Assembly: GCA_016584305.1 (NCBI GenBank)
Contig: JACEEZ010022698.1
Span: 62,001 to 126,000, forward strand
DNA from: Chionoecetes opilio
Taxonomy: Eukaryota > Arthropoda > Malacostraca > Decapoda > Majidae
DNA: 64,000 nucleotides
Reading direction: 5' to 3'
The first letter of the stretch is position 1. Every line of letters starts with the position of its first letter. The notes under the pieces were generated by a model. The model was not told the origin of the DNA and searched no databases. It saw nothing but the letters and a program-made list of their open reading frames with translations. Shown here piece by piece: positions 11,690 through 21,419 of this stretch. The translations under genes were made by a program, and so were the position numbers.

Positions 11690-11990
11690 AGTGGTCTATG
11701 CCTAACCTTATAGGTTTTAATTAAACCTAACCTAACCTTATAGGTTTTAATGAAACCTAACCTAACCTTATAGGTTTTAATGAAACCTAACCTAACCTTA
11801 TAGGTTTTAATGAAACCTAACCTAACCTTAAAGGTTTTAATGAAACCTAATCTAAACTTATATGTTTTAATGAAACCTAAGCTAACCTTAAAGGTTTTAA
11901 TGAAACCTAACCTAACCTTATGTTTTAATGAAACCTAACCTAACCTTAACCACAAAGTATATCTAACCTAACCTTATAGGTTTCATTAAA
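11690..11990. repeat. 30-bp telomere-like minisatellite
   Basis: About ten units of a 30-bp repeat that alternates CCTAACCTAACC with TTATAGGTTTTAATGAAA. The CCTAA steps are the complement of the arthropod telomere repeat TTAGG. Two units of the same array appear at 2480-2570 and decayed ones near 1300 and 1550. Confidence 0.9.
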
Positions 11991-12755
11991 ACCTATAAGA
12001 CCCTGACAAATGTTTCCCGGCGATGTTTTAGTGCTTTTCCTGATGGCGATACAACAGTGCTTTTAATGGCAACGGTGCCATAACATTCGGTGAGGATTTA
12101 TTATTATTTATTTTTTAAACTATGGGTTTGCGCAAAATAAAATTATCTCCATTAGAAAAAGCACCTATTATAGGCCAGGAAAAACTAGTCGGTGTCTCTG
12201 AAAACGACCGCGAAGTCCTCGTCCACTATAACCATAATGGGTAACGTAATCAAGTTGAAGAACTGGAACTGTCACTGGCTGGAACACTCGCCGACGTCGG
12301 CAGGAATTCCTATCGGCGATAGTATTCATTTAGAACTCTACTGGTTGTGGGTGAAATACTTACTTGGCGTTTGTGCTTGGGACATTGGCAAAGTTTTTCC
12401 TTCTGATGGCGCGTGCCCAGCATGCCCTGGCCGCGCCCCTGGGCAAGGGGAACGTGGCCACCTTGGGCCCATAGCGGTGGTTGGCGCGACACCGGGGCAC
12501 GGCGCACCTGAGGGCCATTATCCTGCGACCCTTCACCTTCACGTGGCGACGGCACACTGACAGACTCAGACAGAGTTTCAGAGACACAGGCACAGTGGCA
12601 GAGTGACAGACACAGGCAGGACACACTGGGAGGGCCCAGCACGCGGCGTCGCCCACCGCCGCCCAGCAGCTGCTACACTGATGCCCTGACAGACGGCTGG
12701 TTTGTTGACATCGGCGGTGCGGCTTCCGGGCACTGAGGCCAAATGTGGCGGACGT
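11991..12755. other. Dispersed repeat (to 12235) then GC-rich non-coding sequence
   Basis: 11991-12235 is the best copy of the dispersed unit seen at 1645-1850 and 2225-2345. From 12240 to 12755 the sequence is GC-rich with CpG, and contains overlapping frames on both strands without a recognised domain. A run of CAGA/GACA steps lies at 12560-12615. Confidence 0.5.
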
Positions 12756-13825
12756 CAAGCCCCGGCCACACTACCACTCACCACCGCGGCGCTTGCCGAT
12801 GTTGGGCTATATTCAAGAATGCTCGTCAAATCCCGGCCGGTGGAGATTTTCCACCGTCGTACCTCCACTGGTCTTATCTACAAGAACTGCCCCGACTGGT
12901 GGATATTTGACAGGCGTACCAACACAAGCGAGCCCAAAGCGGCATCAGTATTTTGACTGTTTTATACATATCTAATACATTTTACTAGTGAAATTTATCA
13001 TTTCTGACATTAAAATAATAGCTAAGTTAGTGTTCGCCACTTGTCTGAGGCGTTGGTGCAGAAAAAATTGGCCTGAGTGATGCGTGCGAGTACATTTGAA
13101 CGGCCCGCCACCACTGCTCCACACAATGGCCACCTCCATTCTCCCGCCGCCGCCTGGCTTCCTCACAAGTTCACACACCTATATAAGGCCTCCTGGACCA
13201 GATTTTACCTTAATGATGACACGTGTGCATTCACAGTGTATGGCTGTCACTCTCGGTTGTGTTGAAAACTCTCCTGTAATGGTCTGGGAAGAAATACGAT
13301 GGAATAAGTGGAGAGCGGGGTGGAGGTGGGATGTGCAAGTTGTCGCCAATCAGCTGACTCAAAACTCCACCCTGAGCTCGACGCGTTGCGTCGTATTTTG
13401 ATTCTTGTATACCAAAAACCGATACACCGGGTGGAGAAAAATTCTTGAATATGGCCCGTTGTGTCCACACATTTTTCTCACTTTTTTGTCTTCAACTCGC
13501 TGCAATTTCTCAACTATTTCTCCCATTTAATTTTTTATCACATATCCGTAATCAGCTGACTTTCTTGGTTCTGATGGTATACGGTACATAGCAATACAAA
13601 AATATCTAGATAGTGAAAACTGCCGATAACTTGAAGCATGTGTTCGGCGCTGACCCTTGAGTGACGGGCATGCCCGCCCAATATTAAACCTGCTGAATGT
13701 TGGCGGGCAGCGCCGACGGTCACATTTTGCTCGTCGGCATCGTGTCCACACTGCCACTTTTGAGTGACGAACACTGTTCGACGGGAAGCGCCGACGGTGG
13801 TGAGTGGTAGTGTGGACGGGGCTTT
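12756..13825. mobile_element. Short-TIR element (AAGCCCCGTCCACACTACCA family)
   Basis: Both ends carry inverted copies of AAGCCCCGTCCACACTACCA followed by CTCACCACCG, with a few mismatches at the left end. The 1.07 kb interior has several short frames but no recognised transposase. No clear target duplication is visible. A 76-bp palindrome made only of the same termini lies 148 bp downstream at 13974-14049. Confidence 0.7.
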
Positions 13826-13973
13826 AAAGAGCTCAATTGAGGTATGAAATACGCTAGAAATGCGCTAGAAAAGTTTTCGTCTTCTCCCCTCTATCAATTA
13901 TAGTAATAGTAGCTAGATAATGGTTATTATAATAGTATTAATTATAGCATTATTACTTTTACAGTATATTGAT

Positions 13974-14049
13974 AAAGCCCCGTCCACACTACCACTCACC
14001 ACCGTCGGCAAGCGCCGACGGTGTTGAGTGGTAGTGTGGACGGGGCTTT
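13974..14049. mobile_element. 76-bp palindromic mini-element
   Basis: The two arms are nearly perfect inverted copies of the AAAGCCCCGTCCACACTACC terminus joined through a tiny GGCAAGCGCC centre. The arms match the ends of the element at 12756-13825. TA lies just outside on both sides if the element starts at AAGCCCC. It would form an almost complete hairpin. Confidence 0.8.
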
Positions 14050-14282
14050 AATGCTACCGTACTGCTTCTGTTGCTGCTACAATAATAATAATAATAATAA
14101 TAATAACGTACAGTTCATGATTAGGATTTACATACTAGGTACTGATAAAAATTATATAAATATCTAGTCAATTACCAACCTACGTACAGTATATTCTACA
14201 AAATAATGACCTCTATTATGTCGGAGAATGGTATTTGTGTCTGTCTTGCACTAGAAAAAGGTTCTGCAGCACGAACATGTTT
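14050..14282. other. AT-rich spacer
   Basis: Contains a short (TAA)n run at about 14085-14105 and no recognisable gene. Confidence 0.5.
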
Positions 14283-14430
14283 CACAGAAGTTGTAGCCTA
14301 TGCCTTCTCAAGTCACTAAGTTTTGCTGTGATCTCGCATTTACAAAACACACCAAAATGTAAGCCTTGGTCTTGTCTTTTTCCACAGGCTTTAGCCACTC
14401 TTTTAGCTCTGGAAAGGATTCCCAGCTATT
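14283..14430 (-). pseudogene. BED-like zinc-finger domain fragment of a transposon-type protein
   Basis: The minus strand encodes SWESFPELKEWLKPVEKDKT, then KAY..VC and, after a frameshift near 14340, CEITAKLSDLRRH. This is the recognisable order of a short zinc-finger domain (W-LKPV, K-A-C, C-AKLSDL-RH) that begins many hAT-related and ZMYM/ZNF-like proteins of arthropods. The expected first Cys after KAY is replaced, the frame is shifted and a stop follows soon after RRH. No rest of a protein is seen nearby. It is a broken fragment. Confidence 0.55.
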
Positions 14431-14974
14431 TCTATATGTCTGAGTATATGATGGCGGCATTTCGATCGTTAATTAATTACTTACGGGAGTGAGAGACTGA
14501 CCCCACTGACTCATTGAGGGGCGAAGGTATGACTGCGTAGCCGCTGAGGTGAGGTGAGGTGAGGTCAAGGTGGGCTGCGGGCTCAGTCTCACCATACACG
14601 AACGATAGCCTACGGGGCTCATAGGGGTCGAGGGTAAGCTAGGCGCTACATGTACACGTATGTACAATACGAAGTAGTTGCCTTGTAGTTATATTCCAAG
14701 ATAGCTTAAAGTACAATCTTAAGTAGATTTATACTAACCTTACCTATTACCATGGATTTCCAGAAATGCACTAAAACATGCACCAGATTGAATAAAAATG
14801 CACTGAAAAACGCGCTATGCGCAAAACACGAACTGTACGCGCTGTTTGTGATGCCAATGCACCAGAACTAGCGCATTTCGCGCTAGTTTGGCAACACTGC
14901 TTCGGGGGTCTTGGGGAGGGTTAGTGGGGGGCGGGGGCGGATAAAGGGTGATGGCATGGAGGTAGTATGGGTGG
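14431..14974. other. No gene seen; (GGTGA)n-like patch
   Basis: Contains a short run of GTGAG steps near 14545-14565 and inverted GCGCTAGTT/AACTAGCGC phrases near 14866-14890. The flank next to the LTR element ends GTGG, one copy of its target duplication. Confidence 0.4.
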
Positions 14975-15677
14975 TGTAACGAACGCTGCAGTTATGTCTA
15001 GGGGTTTTATGTAAGGCATAACTGAACGCCCATTAACTAAGGGTATGGAAAGTGAAGTGTCTTAGAACAACTTATTATTATTAAACATACCAAAATATAC
15101 ACAGAAAATTAGAGACACTGGAGAACACAACCCACCACCGATAAGCGAGAAAAGTATCGTTTGCTTGTTGAAGTGCTATCACTGAGATAACAGATAAATA
15201 TAATTGAATCTACACAGACAAAATACACAAATATCAATATGAGTTACACTGTACAATAATAACTAAGTTAAGATAAATAAACAGACTTTAACACTAATCA
15301 TTACGTAAAATAGTCACTTTTAATGTCTTGAAGATGAATAGAGTCACTTTTATGTCCTGAGCACTCACAATGTCAACTCACAATACAGGGACGAGAAATA
15401 GTGATGAAAGGTCCCAGCTATCGAACGTATCCTCAGGAGAGTGAAGAAATCCACAGCTGCTTAGAGATTGTGGGAGACCCGCGGGTTGAGACTGCCTTCC
15501 AGTTGGGCAGAGGGCAATATATATATCCTCGGTTTGAAGCCCGGTGGCTTCAGTTGTCTAGAATGAGACCCGGCGTGCTTTGTTTAGGAGGGGTGGAAGC
15601 TGCCTGGTTGGCCTCCACCGGGTGTGGTTGGGTCGACTCGTTAGGTAGTTGCACGAACAGGGACTAGGTTCGTGACA
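14975..15677 (-). repeat. LTR at the 3' end of the element
   Basis: Matches 20411-21116 along its whole length with about a dozen substitutions or small indels. Read on the minus strand it starts TGTCACGAACC and ends CGTTACA, the standard TG...CA form. Confidence 0.95.
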
Positions 15678-15694
15678 CCTCCCCCCTGAAGACG
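15678..15694 (-). promoter_or_regulatory. Polypurine tract
   Basis: Minus-strand AGGGGGGAGG abuts the TGTCACG start of the 3' LTR, the expected plus-strand primer position. Confidence 0.8.
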
Positions 15695-15748
15695 ACGTAA
15701 CTGCTGTGAAGTGTAGTCGTAGGTAGTCGACTTTCTTCTGCATTAGTG

Positions 15749-16085
15749 TCAGATACGGGAGAGAGCGTCTGCAAGACAGTTTTCAGACCCTTTGATGTGA
15801 TGAATCTCCACGTTGTAGGGCTGAAGGAAGAGTGACCATCGCAGAAGCCGTTGATTGGAAAATTTGTTGGTGTTGAGGAAAGACAGTGGCTTGTGGTCAG
15901 TGAAGACTTGTAGAGGTCGATGGCCAGGTTGTAGGTAGCACTCAAATTTCTTCACAGCTGTGATGATGGCAAGAAGTTCTTGTTCGATGGTGCTATACCT
16001 CTGTTGATGGATGTTGAATTTGGCAGAGTGGTACGCTACGGGATGGAGGATGCCTTCCTTCTCCCGGAGTAGTACGGCTCGGAGG
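15749..16085 (-). pseudogene. pol: RNase H domain, frameshifted end of pol
   Basis: After a small deletion near 16080-16085 the RNase H-like sequence continues in another frame: an HPVAYHS-type strand, an E-containing ELLAIITAVKKFECYL helix, VFTDHKPLSFL and finally HHIKGSENCLADALSRI with the conserved D of DALSR. It ends at a stop at 15749, about 70 bases before the purine tract. The acidic residues expected of an RNase H fold are present, but they are out of frame with reverse transcriptase. Confidence 0.8.
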
Positions 16086-18816
16086 CGCTGGTACTAGCGT
16101 CCGTTTGAAGAGAGAAGGACTTTGTAAAATCTGGTGTGATGAGAACGGGATCCTGGGTTAAGAAGTTTTTCAGTTGGTTGAAGGACCTCTGGCAGTCGTC
16201 GGTCCAGTTGAATTTCACGGAGCCACTTGTGAGGCGCGTGAGAGGGACTGCGGCTGCAGAGAAGTTGGGGCAGAAACGTCTATAGTACCCGGCCATACCC
16301 AGGAAACGCATCAGCGCCTTCCGAGTGGCAGGAGCAGGGTACTGGAGGATGGCGTTGACATTAGCCGTTTTGGGTCGAACATGGCCTTGTCCCACTTCGT
16401 GACCCAGGTAAGTCACCGTTGCTTGGCCAAAGGTGGTCTTGGCCAACTTCACGGTCAGATTGGCATCCCGTAGTTTTATCAGCGTCTGGGTGATCTGTTG
16501 GAGGTGCTGCTGCCAGTGTTCTGAGAAAATCAAGATATCATCTAAGTATACAGAGACTCCTTTAATTCCCCGTAATAGATAATTCATAGTCCGTTGAAAA
16601 GTTGCCGGACTATTCCTCATTCCAAAGGGCATAACGAGGTAATGGAAGAGCCCAAAGGGAGTTGTAAATGCAGAGATTTGTTGGGCTTTCTCTGTGAGGG
16701 GTATTTGGTAATACCCTCTTAGCAAGTCTATTTTAGAGATAAACTGGGACTGTCCCACCTCGTCAATGAGATCGTCTACCCGTGGCAAGGGGTAGGCGTC
16801 CGGCCCGGTCACAGTGTTGACCCGACGATAATCCGTGCAGAGGCGCAGTTGTCCGTCTTCCTTGGGCACGAGGAGACAAGGAGAGGCCCAAGGTGATTGG
16901 CTGGGAACAACCAATCCATGTTTGAGTAGGCAGTCGACCTCCTGCTTCATCCGGTCCCGTTTCTGTGGATGGAGTCTGTGCGGGTTGTGGCGGATAGGAA
17001 AGGTTCCGGGGATTAGCTCAATGTGGTGAGTTGTTACGGTGCACCGGCTAGGAGGGTCGCCGAATATGTCGTGAAAACTAGTGAGAATGTCAGTGATGTT
17101 CTTAGCTTGAGGAGGAGTTAGATGATTTACATATTCATTTAAGTTGCTAAGGATTGTAGAATTTTGGTGAGTCTCAATGCATGCACTATCATTCGGTACA
17201 GGATCAGAATCAATTACATTGATAGTACAACATGGTTGTCTCCTCGAGTCAGGTGTAAGATCAGAACTCTTGTAAGGTTTAAGCAAATTGATATGAATGA
17301 ACTGAGTTGCCTTGCGGCGATCTGGAGTACTGATTATGTAATTGACTTGATTGGTTCTGTTAATAATTAAGTAAGGGCCATGATATTTAGCTTGTAGAAA
17401 AGAACCTAGGACTGGAAGGAAGGCTAGGACTTTATCACCTTCATTAAAGGATCTCAATCTGATAAGAATATTGTCCTGATAATAGAAAGAAGGGGGGTGA
17501 ATAATTTGATCCTTAGGGATGGCTTTAGCATGGAACTGTGATAGAGTAGGAGCATCTCTTTGGGCTTCCTCTAGAAGTTGTTCTGAAAAAACTTTCCCGA
17601 TGTTAGTTTTCTGTGAAAAGGTAGTGCTAGATACTGGAGGTTGGGAATTAGATGCAGAAGGCTGGATAACTTTCTGGGATTGAGTCCGTGTCACAGCACA
17701 ATTAGGAAATAACCCTGGTGGATACTTCTCAATGTTAACGGTTGGGTTATAATGGAGTGGCGAGTCTTTGATGACTAGAGGGGGTACCACAAGCTCACCA
17801 GCTAGGTCATTTGCCAAAAGGAAGTTAGTATTGGGTATGGGCAAGGAAGAATCCTCACTCACACCGACGGTAACAATACCTAGGACAAGCGGGCAATTGA
17901 GGTACACTCTGGCCAGTTTTACTGGGAACGGGTTATGAAAATCCTGCAAGTATACTTTCTCACCAGTATATTTCTGCTCAATCCCAGGAAGGGCTGACTT
18001 TAAAATGATAGACTGAGCAGCAGCAGTGTCTCGCATGATTTGGACAGGGTGTTCCTCCATACCCACGTCAAGTGATATTGAACCTGAGGACCTGAAGGGT
18101 TTGAAAGGATCAACCTTCTGAGGCGAGTTAAAGGTATTAAAAGAAGCCACAGGTTTAAAGGTTCTTTCCTGTTTTGACACTTTACATCTAGGATCAGGAC
18201 AACCTCTTATAGAATGACTTGTACCTTCACAAAAGTTGCCAAAAAGTCCCGACCTGGCACCAACTTCCACAGTCTTATCATCCCTGTAAGAGCTTACACC
18301 TGGCTTTACAACATGCTGGGTTCTTCGCTCTCCTGTGAATGGACGATGTATTAGGGAGAATACATCAGCTAACTGAGAAGCCTTAATCAAATCATTCTCA
18401 TCCCTGTCTGTGATGTGCACCATGATGGAGTAAGGAACCTTGCGTTTAAATTCCTCCAAGGCGATGAGGGTAACGAGCTCGTCATAAGTGGTTATGGCTG
18501 CAGACTTGGGCCATCGCCGTGAGGCTCTCAGTTTTCCGGAGGCAAACTCCATGTAAGTGTGAGGGGGAGATTTGTTCATATTACGGAAGGTTTGTCGGTA
18601 TCCCTCTGTGGTGATGGAATGAGATGCTAGAATGGCAGGTTTAACAAGGTCGTAGTCAGTGTTCCCCTCTACTCCTCCGGATACAGACAAAGCTATTCCG
18701 GGCAATTTAGGCTTAATGAGCCATGTCCAATCCTCCTTTGGTAGTTCAAAATAATTAGCCGAGGATTCGAACTCTCTAAAAAATGACTCTGGGTCGTAAT
18801 CTGAAAAGGCCGGCAA
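16036..18816 (-). CDS. pol: Gag-Pol polyprotein, defective
   Basis: 926 codons. Residues 1-150 are the Gag capsid-like region, followed by a zinc knuckle near 197-207 (CEGTSHSIRGC) that lacks its first Cys. The protease site is DTAAAQS with D at residue 263. Near 405-450 there is sequence like the start of integrase, then at about 452-520 the integrase C-terminal GPY/F-type domain (GDKVLAFLPVLGS, HGPYLII, HINLLKPY). The zinc and DDE core expected between them is absent. Reverse transcriptase follows, about 600-790, with YLDD at 757-760, then the start of RNase H (QTDAST) before a frameshift near 16085. The intact family has integrase before reverse transcriptase. Without the integrase core this copy could not integrate on its own. 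Confidence 0.9.
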   Translation of the reverse strand: MPAFSDYDPESFFREFESSANYFELPKEDWTWLIKPKLPGIALSVSGGVEGNTDYDLVKPAILASHSITTEGYRQTFRNMNKSPPHTYMEFASGKLRASRRWPKSAAITTYDELVTLIALEEFKRKVPYSIMVHITDRDENDLIKASQLADVFSLIHRPFTGERRTQHVVKPGVSSYRDDKTVEVGARSGLFGNFCEGTSHSIRGCPDPRCKVSKQERTFKPVASFNTFNSPQKVDPFKPFRSSGSISLDVGMEEHPVQIMRDTAAAQSIILKSALPGIEQKYTGEKVYLQDFHNPFPVKLARVYLNCPLVLGIVTVGVSEDSSLPIPNTNFLLANDLAGELVVPPLVIKDSPLHYNPTVNIEKYPPGLFPNCAVTRTQSQKVIQPSASNSQPPVSSTTFSQKTNIGKVFSEQLLEEAQRDAPTLSQFHAKAIPKDQIIHPPSFYYQDNILIRLRSFNEGDKVLAFLPVLGSFLQAKYHGPYLIINRTNQVNYIISTPDRRKATQFIHINLLKPYKSSDLTPDSRRQPCCTINVIDSDPVPNDSACIETHQNSTILSNLNEYVNHLTPPQAKNITDILTSFHDIFGDPPSRCTVTTHHIELIPGTFPIRHNPHRLHPQKRDRMKQEVDCLLKHGLVVPSQSPWASPCLLVPKEDGQLRLCTDYRRVNTVTGPDAYPLPRVDDLIDEVGQSQFISKIDLLRGYYQIPLTEKAQQISAFTTPFGLFHYLVMPFGMRNSPATFQRTMNYLLRGIKGVSVYLDDILIFSEHWQQHLQQITQTLIKLRDANLTVKLAKTTFGQATVTYLGHEVGQGHVRPKTANVNAILQYPAPATRKALMRFLGMAGYYRRFCPNFSAAAVPLTRLTSGSVKFNWTDDCQRSFNQLKNFLTQDPVLITPDFTKSFSLQTDASTSASEPYYSGRRKASSIP

Positions 18817-18821
18817 AAGAT

Positions 18822-19274
18822 TTATATATTTGGCCAGGTTTGTTTTACATTGCCTTGGAGAGCTGCATTTTTAGCTGCTTGCTGTTGAAGTTGAAAAAAA
18901 TGTATTTGATGTTGTCTGTCTAGTTCTTTTTGTTGTCTGTCTTTCTCTTTTTGTTGTCTATCATATTCTTTCTCTCTTACTTCATATTCCAACTGCATTT
19001 TTAAGGATTGCATCTTTACTTTTTCTGCTTCTATTAAAATGTTAGGATCTGTAAGGGTAGAAGTGGTGGAGGGATCGAAATGGGCTTCGTCTATCACTTC
19101 TCCCAAATGAGCTAATAGGAGAGTTTTGAGCCGAGCCTTTGTGCTGTCATGAGTATAGTCAATTTTGAATGAGGTAGCAATGTATTTAAGTTGATCCTTA
19201 GTAATCTTTGCAGTCTTAAGCTCATCCGTAGAAGGATTACCGACAAATTCCACCGGATCGAATTGTGTTGACAT
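18822..19274 (-). pseudogene. gag: Gag N-terminal part (frameshifted from gag-pol)
   Basis: The first in-frame ATG after the leader is at 19274 and opens about 150 residues ending at a stop at 18822. Residues 14-60 form a basic helical region resembling the SAP-like or matrix segment of such Gags, and residues 85-135 are a charged coiled-coil with repeated DRQQKE steps. Reading continues in another frame from about 18845 into the long frame starting at 18816, so a single indel near 18825-18845 has split one polyprotein. Gag would build the particle core in the cytoplasm. As it stands this piece is cut off. Confidence 0.75.
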
Positions 19275-19448
19275 GATTGCTTGTTCTACACAAGGTAGTA
19301 GACACAAGTGTGATTACAAGGTAAGGTTAACCACTTATTTTGAAAGATTAATATTAGCTCAGCTAATATTAGCAACACTAGTGTGTGGTAGAATGAGAAG
19401 TCTTAGGTTTACTTCAGCATTATCCCCTGAGCTTTTAACAGAAAATAA

Positions 19449-19769
19449 ACCCAGACACTGTTCAAGTGCAGGACAAACAACCTACAAATAAATGACAGAA
19501 GGAGGTTCTGGGGAGAAGAAATAACTTGTGATTTATGTGGGGCGGAAAAGGAGGACTTAAAACATTTTCTGCTATGGTGCCCAGCCTACAGTAATGAAAG
19601 AAAGAAAAGTGTGAGGCTACAACAACCTTACTTAGAGGAGGAAGAGGCTATAGTGGGGGAGTATTTGTTTGGAGAGGGGAATGTGGAAGAAGCAAAAAGA
19701 ACAATCAACAGTTTTTGGATGACCAGAGAAAATAAGAAGAAAGAAAAAGAAAGAAACTAATAAGATAGA
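19449..19769 (+). pseudogene. LINE ORF2 C-terminal remnant inside the LTR element leader
   Basis: The plus strand encodes about 106 residues ending at TAG 19767-19769. It contains the typical end of a non-LTR retrotransposon ORF2: FKCRTNNLQIN, then CDLCGAEKEDLKHFLLWCPA with a CxxC...H...C zinc pattern, then a basic tail. It has no start and is cut at a stop at 19446. Downstream, 19825-19920 carries a 43-bp duplication ending ACTGTACTGAACTGAAC, probably the 3' UTR. It lies antisense in the leader between the primer site and gag, so it is a 5'-truncated insertion nested in the LTR element. Confidence 0.75.
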
Positions 19770-20392
19770 ATAAGAGAAGACAACTAATTAAAGACCCAGA
19801 CAGCAAGAAGAAACACGTCAAGGAGTGCCGTTGAAAAAGGCCTGACTGCCGACCCACAACTGTACTGAACTGAACTGAAAGGCCAGACTCCCGACCCACA
19901 ACTGTACTGAACTGAACAGACATAGAGAGAGGAGAGGGGAGCGACCCCTGAGGTTTAGTAACTTCGAAGAGGTAATGAGCCAGTGGGAGGATGCCAAGGA
20001 GTACGTTAGCCCACACTACGCACAAAAGATCTGGCATAAAGTACTCTCTTGAGTTTGAGACTGGTCAAGATTACTTTCGAGTGATGAGATTAGGATTGGA
20101 ACGTCGCTGGTTCCGGAAAAGAGGAGTCTCGGTACAGCTATGTGGGAAGGCAGATTTCTCCACTAGGAAAGTATTCGGACAATAGCACGTTCATTGACAA
20201 AACTTAGCAAAATCACTTGTAACGCCTCTACACCAGGCCTCCGTGTAGGAATTTTTAAAGGCAAAGTCATAAGCAAGTTCCACCATGGTACACGTAATAT
20301 AACACAGAGAGATGCTCAAGACACAAAGTGAAACTCTTCAATAAAAAAATAGCAGTTTTAAGCACAGTCTTAACTCTTAACACAGGTAACAG

Positions 20393-20410
20393 ATCCTGGA
20401 CAGGCCCCCA
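20393..20410 (-). promoter_or_regulatory. Primer binding site, probably for tRNA-Pro
   Basis: Directly after the 5' LTR the minus strand reads TGGGGGCCTGTCCAGGAT. It starts with TGG and closely resembles the tRNA-Pro primer site known from other LTR elements, with three mismatches. It is where minus-strand DNA synthesis would start. Confidence 0.75.
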
Positions 20411-21116
20411 GGTAACGAACGCTGCAGTTATGTCTAGGGGTTCTATGTAAGGGATAACTGAACGCCCATTAACTAAGGGTGATGGAAAGTGAAGTGTCTT
20501 AGAACAACTGATTATTATTAAACATACCAAAATATACACAGAAAATTAGAGACACTGGAGAACACAACCCACCACCGATAAGCGAGAAAAGTATCGTTTG
20601 CTTGTTGAAGTGCTATCACTGAGATAACAGATAAATATAATTGAATCTACACAGACAATATACACAAATATCAATATGAGAGTTACACTGTACAATAATA
20701 ACTAAGTTAAGATAAATAAACAGACTTTAACACTAATCATTACGTAAAATAGTCACTTTTAATGTCTTGAAGATGAATAGAGTCACTTTTATGTCCTGAG
20801 CACTCACAATGTCAACTCACAATACAGGGACGAGAAATAGTGATGAAAGGTCCCAGCTATCGAACGTATCCTCAGGAGAGTGAAGAAATCCACAGCTGCT
20901 TAGAGATTGTGGGAGACCCGCGGGTTGAGACTGCCTTCCAGTTGGGCAGAGGGCAATATATATATCCTCGGTTTGAAGCCCGGTGGCTTCAGTTGTCTAG
21001 AATGAGACCCGGCGTGCTTCCTTTAGGAGGGGTGGAAGCTGCCTGGTTGGCCTCCACCGGGTGTGGTTGGGTCGACTCGTTGGGTAGTCGCACGAACAGG
21101 GACTAGGTTCGTGACA
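20411..21116 (-). repeat. LTR at the 5' end of the element
   Basis: The partner of 14975-15677. On the minus strand it starts TGTCACG; its last base is C instead of A (CGTTACC), a point change at the inner edge. Confidence 0.95.
20951..20966 (-). promoter_or_regulatory. Candidate TATA box in the 5' LTR
   Basis: Minus-strand GGATATATATATTGCC lies in the GC-richer part of the LTR, about 150 bp from its upstream edge, and is conserved in the other LTR near 15507-15522. This is the position expected for a U3 core promoter. It is inferred from motif and place only. Confidence 0.4.
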
Positions 21117-21419
21117 GTGGAGACGCCCTGAGCCGCGCGGGTTGAAACGTGGCCACCCGAGTGTCTCTCGGTGGCCACGGTTGAAGTCAGTGAACTGTCA
21201 GTCAGCCATCTTGTTGTGGGCTAAGGGAGCCCACAACTCTCCTGCCAAGTAGAGATAAATCATCCCATGGAAATATTTTGAGATTCCTGGGAGTAACGTG
21301 GGTCCATTCTAAGGTGCACATACTATATGGGTTTCTTTCCCGTTATTATTTTCATGATGCGAATTAAACTGATCTCATACATGGTGATATCAATATATGT
21401 AGGTCTTACCTTACCTTTG
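21117..21419. other. Flank of the LTR element, no gene seen
   Basis: Starts with the second copy of the GTGG target duplication. A GTGGCCACC...GGTGGCCAC inverted repeat lies at 21149-21180. No frame is recognised. Confidence 0.4.

Larger units (their letters stand above)
14975..21116 (-). mobile_element. Ty3/Gypsy LTR retrotransposon, nearly full length, Gmr1-like domain order
   Basis: Two LTRs of about 700 bp flank a minus-strand gag-pol region. GTGG at 14971-14974 is repeated at 21117-21120, a 4-bp target duplication. A tRNA-type primer site and a purine tract sit exactly where expected. Domain order is Gag, protease, integrase (C-terminal part only), reverse transcriptase, RNase H; integrase before reverse transcriptase marks the Gmr1-like group rather than ordinary Gypsy. 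The copy is defective: a frameshift in Gag, the integrase core deleted, and a frameshift in RNase H. LTRs differ at only about a dozen sites by eye, so insertion is fairly recent. Confidence 0.92.
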
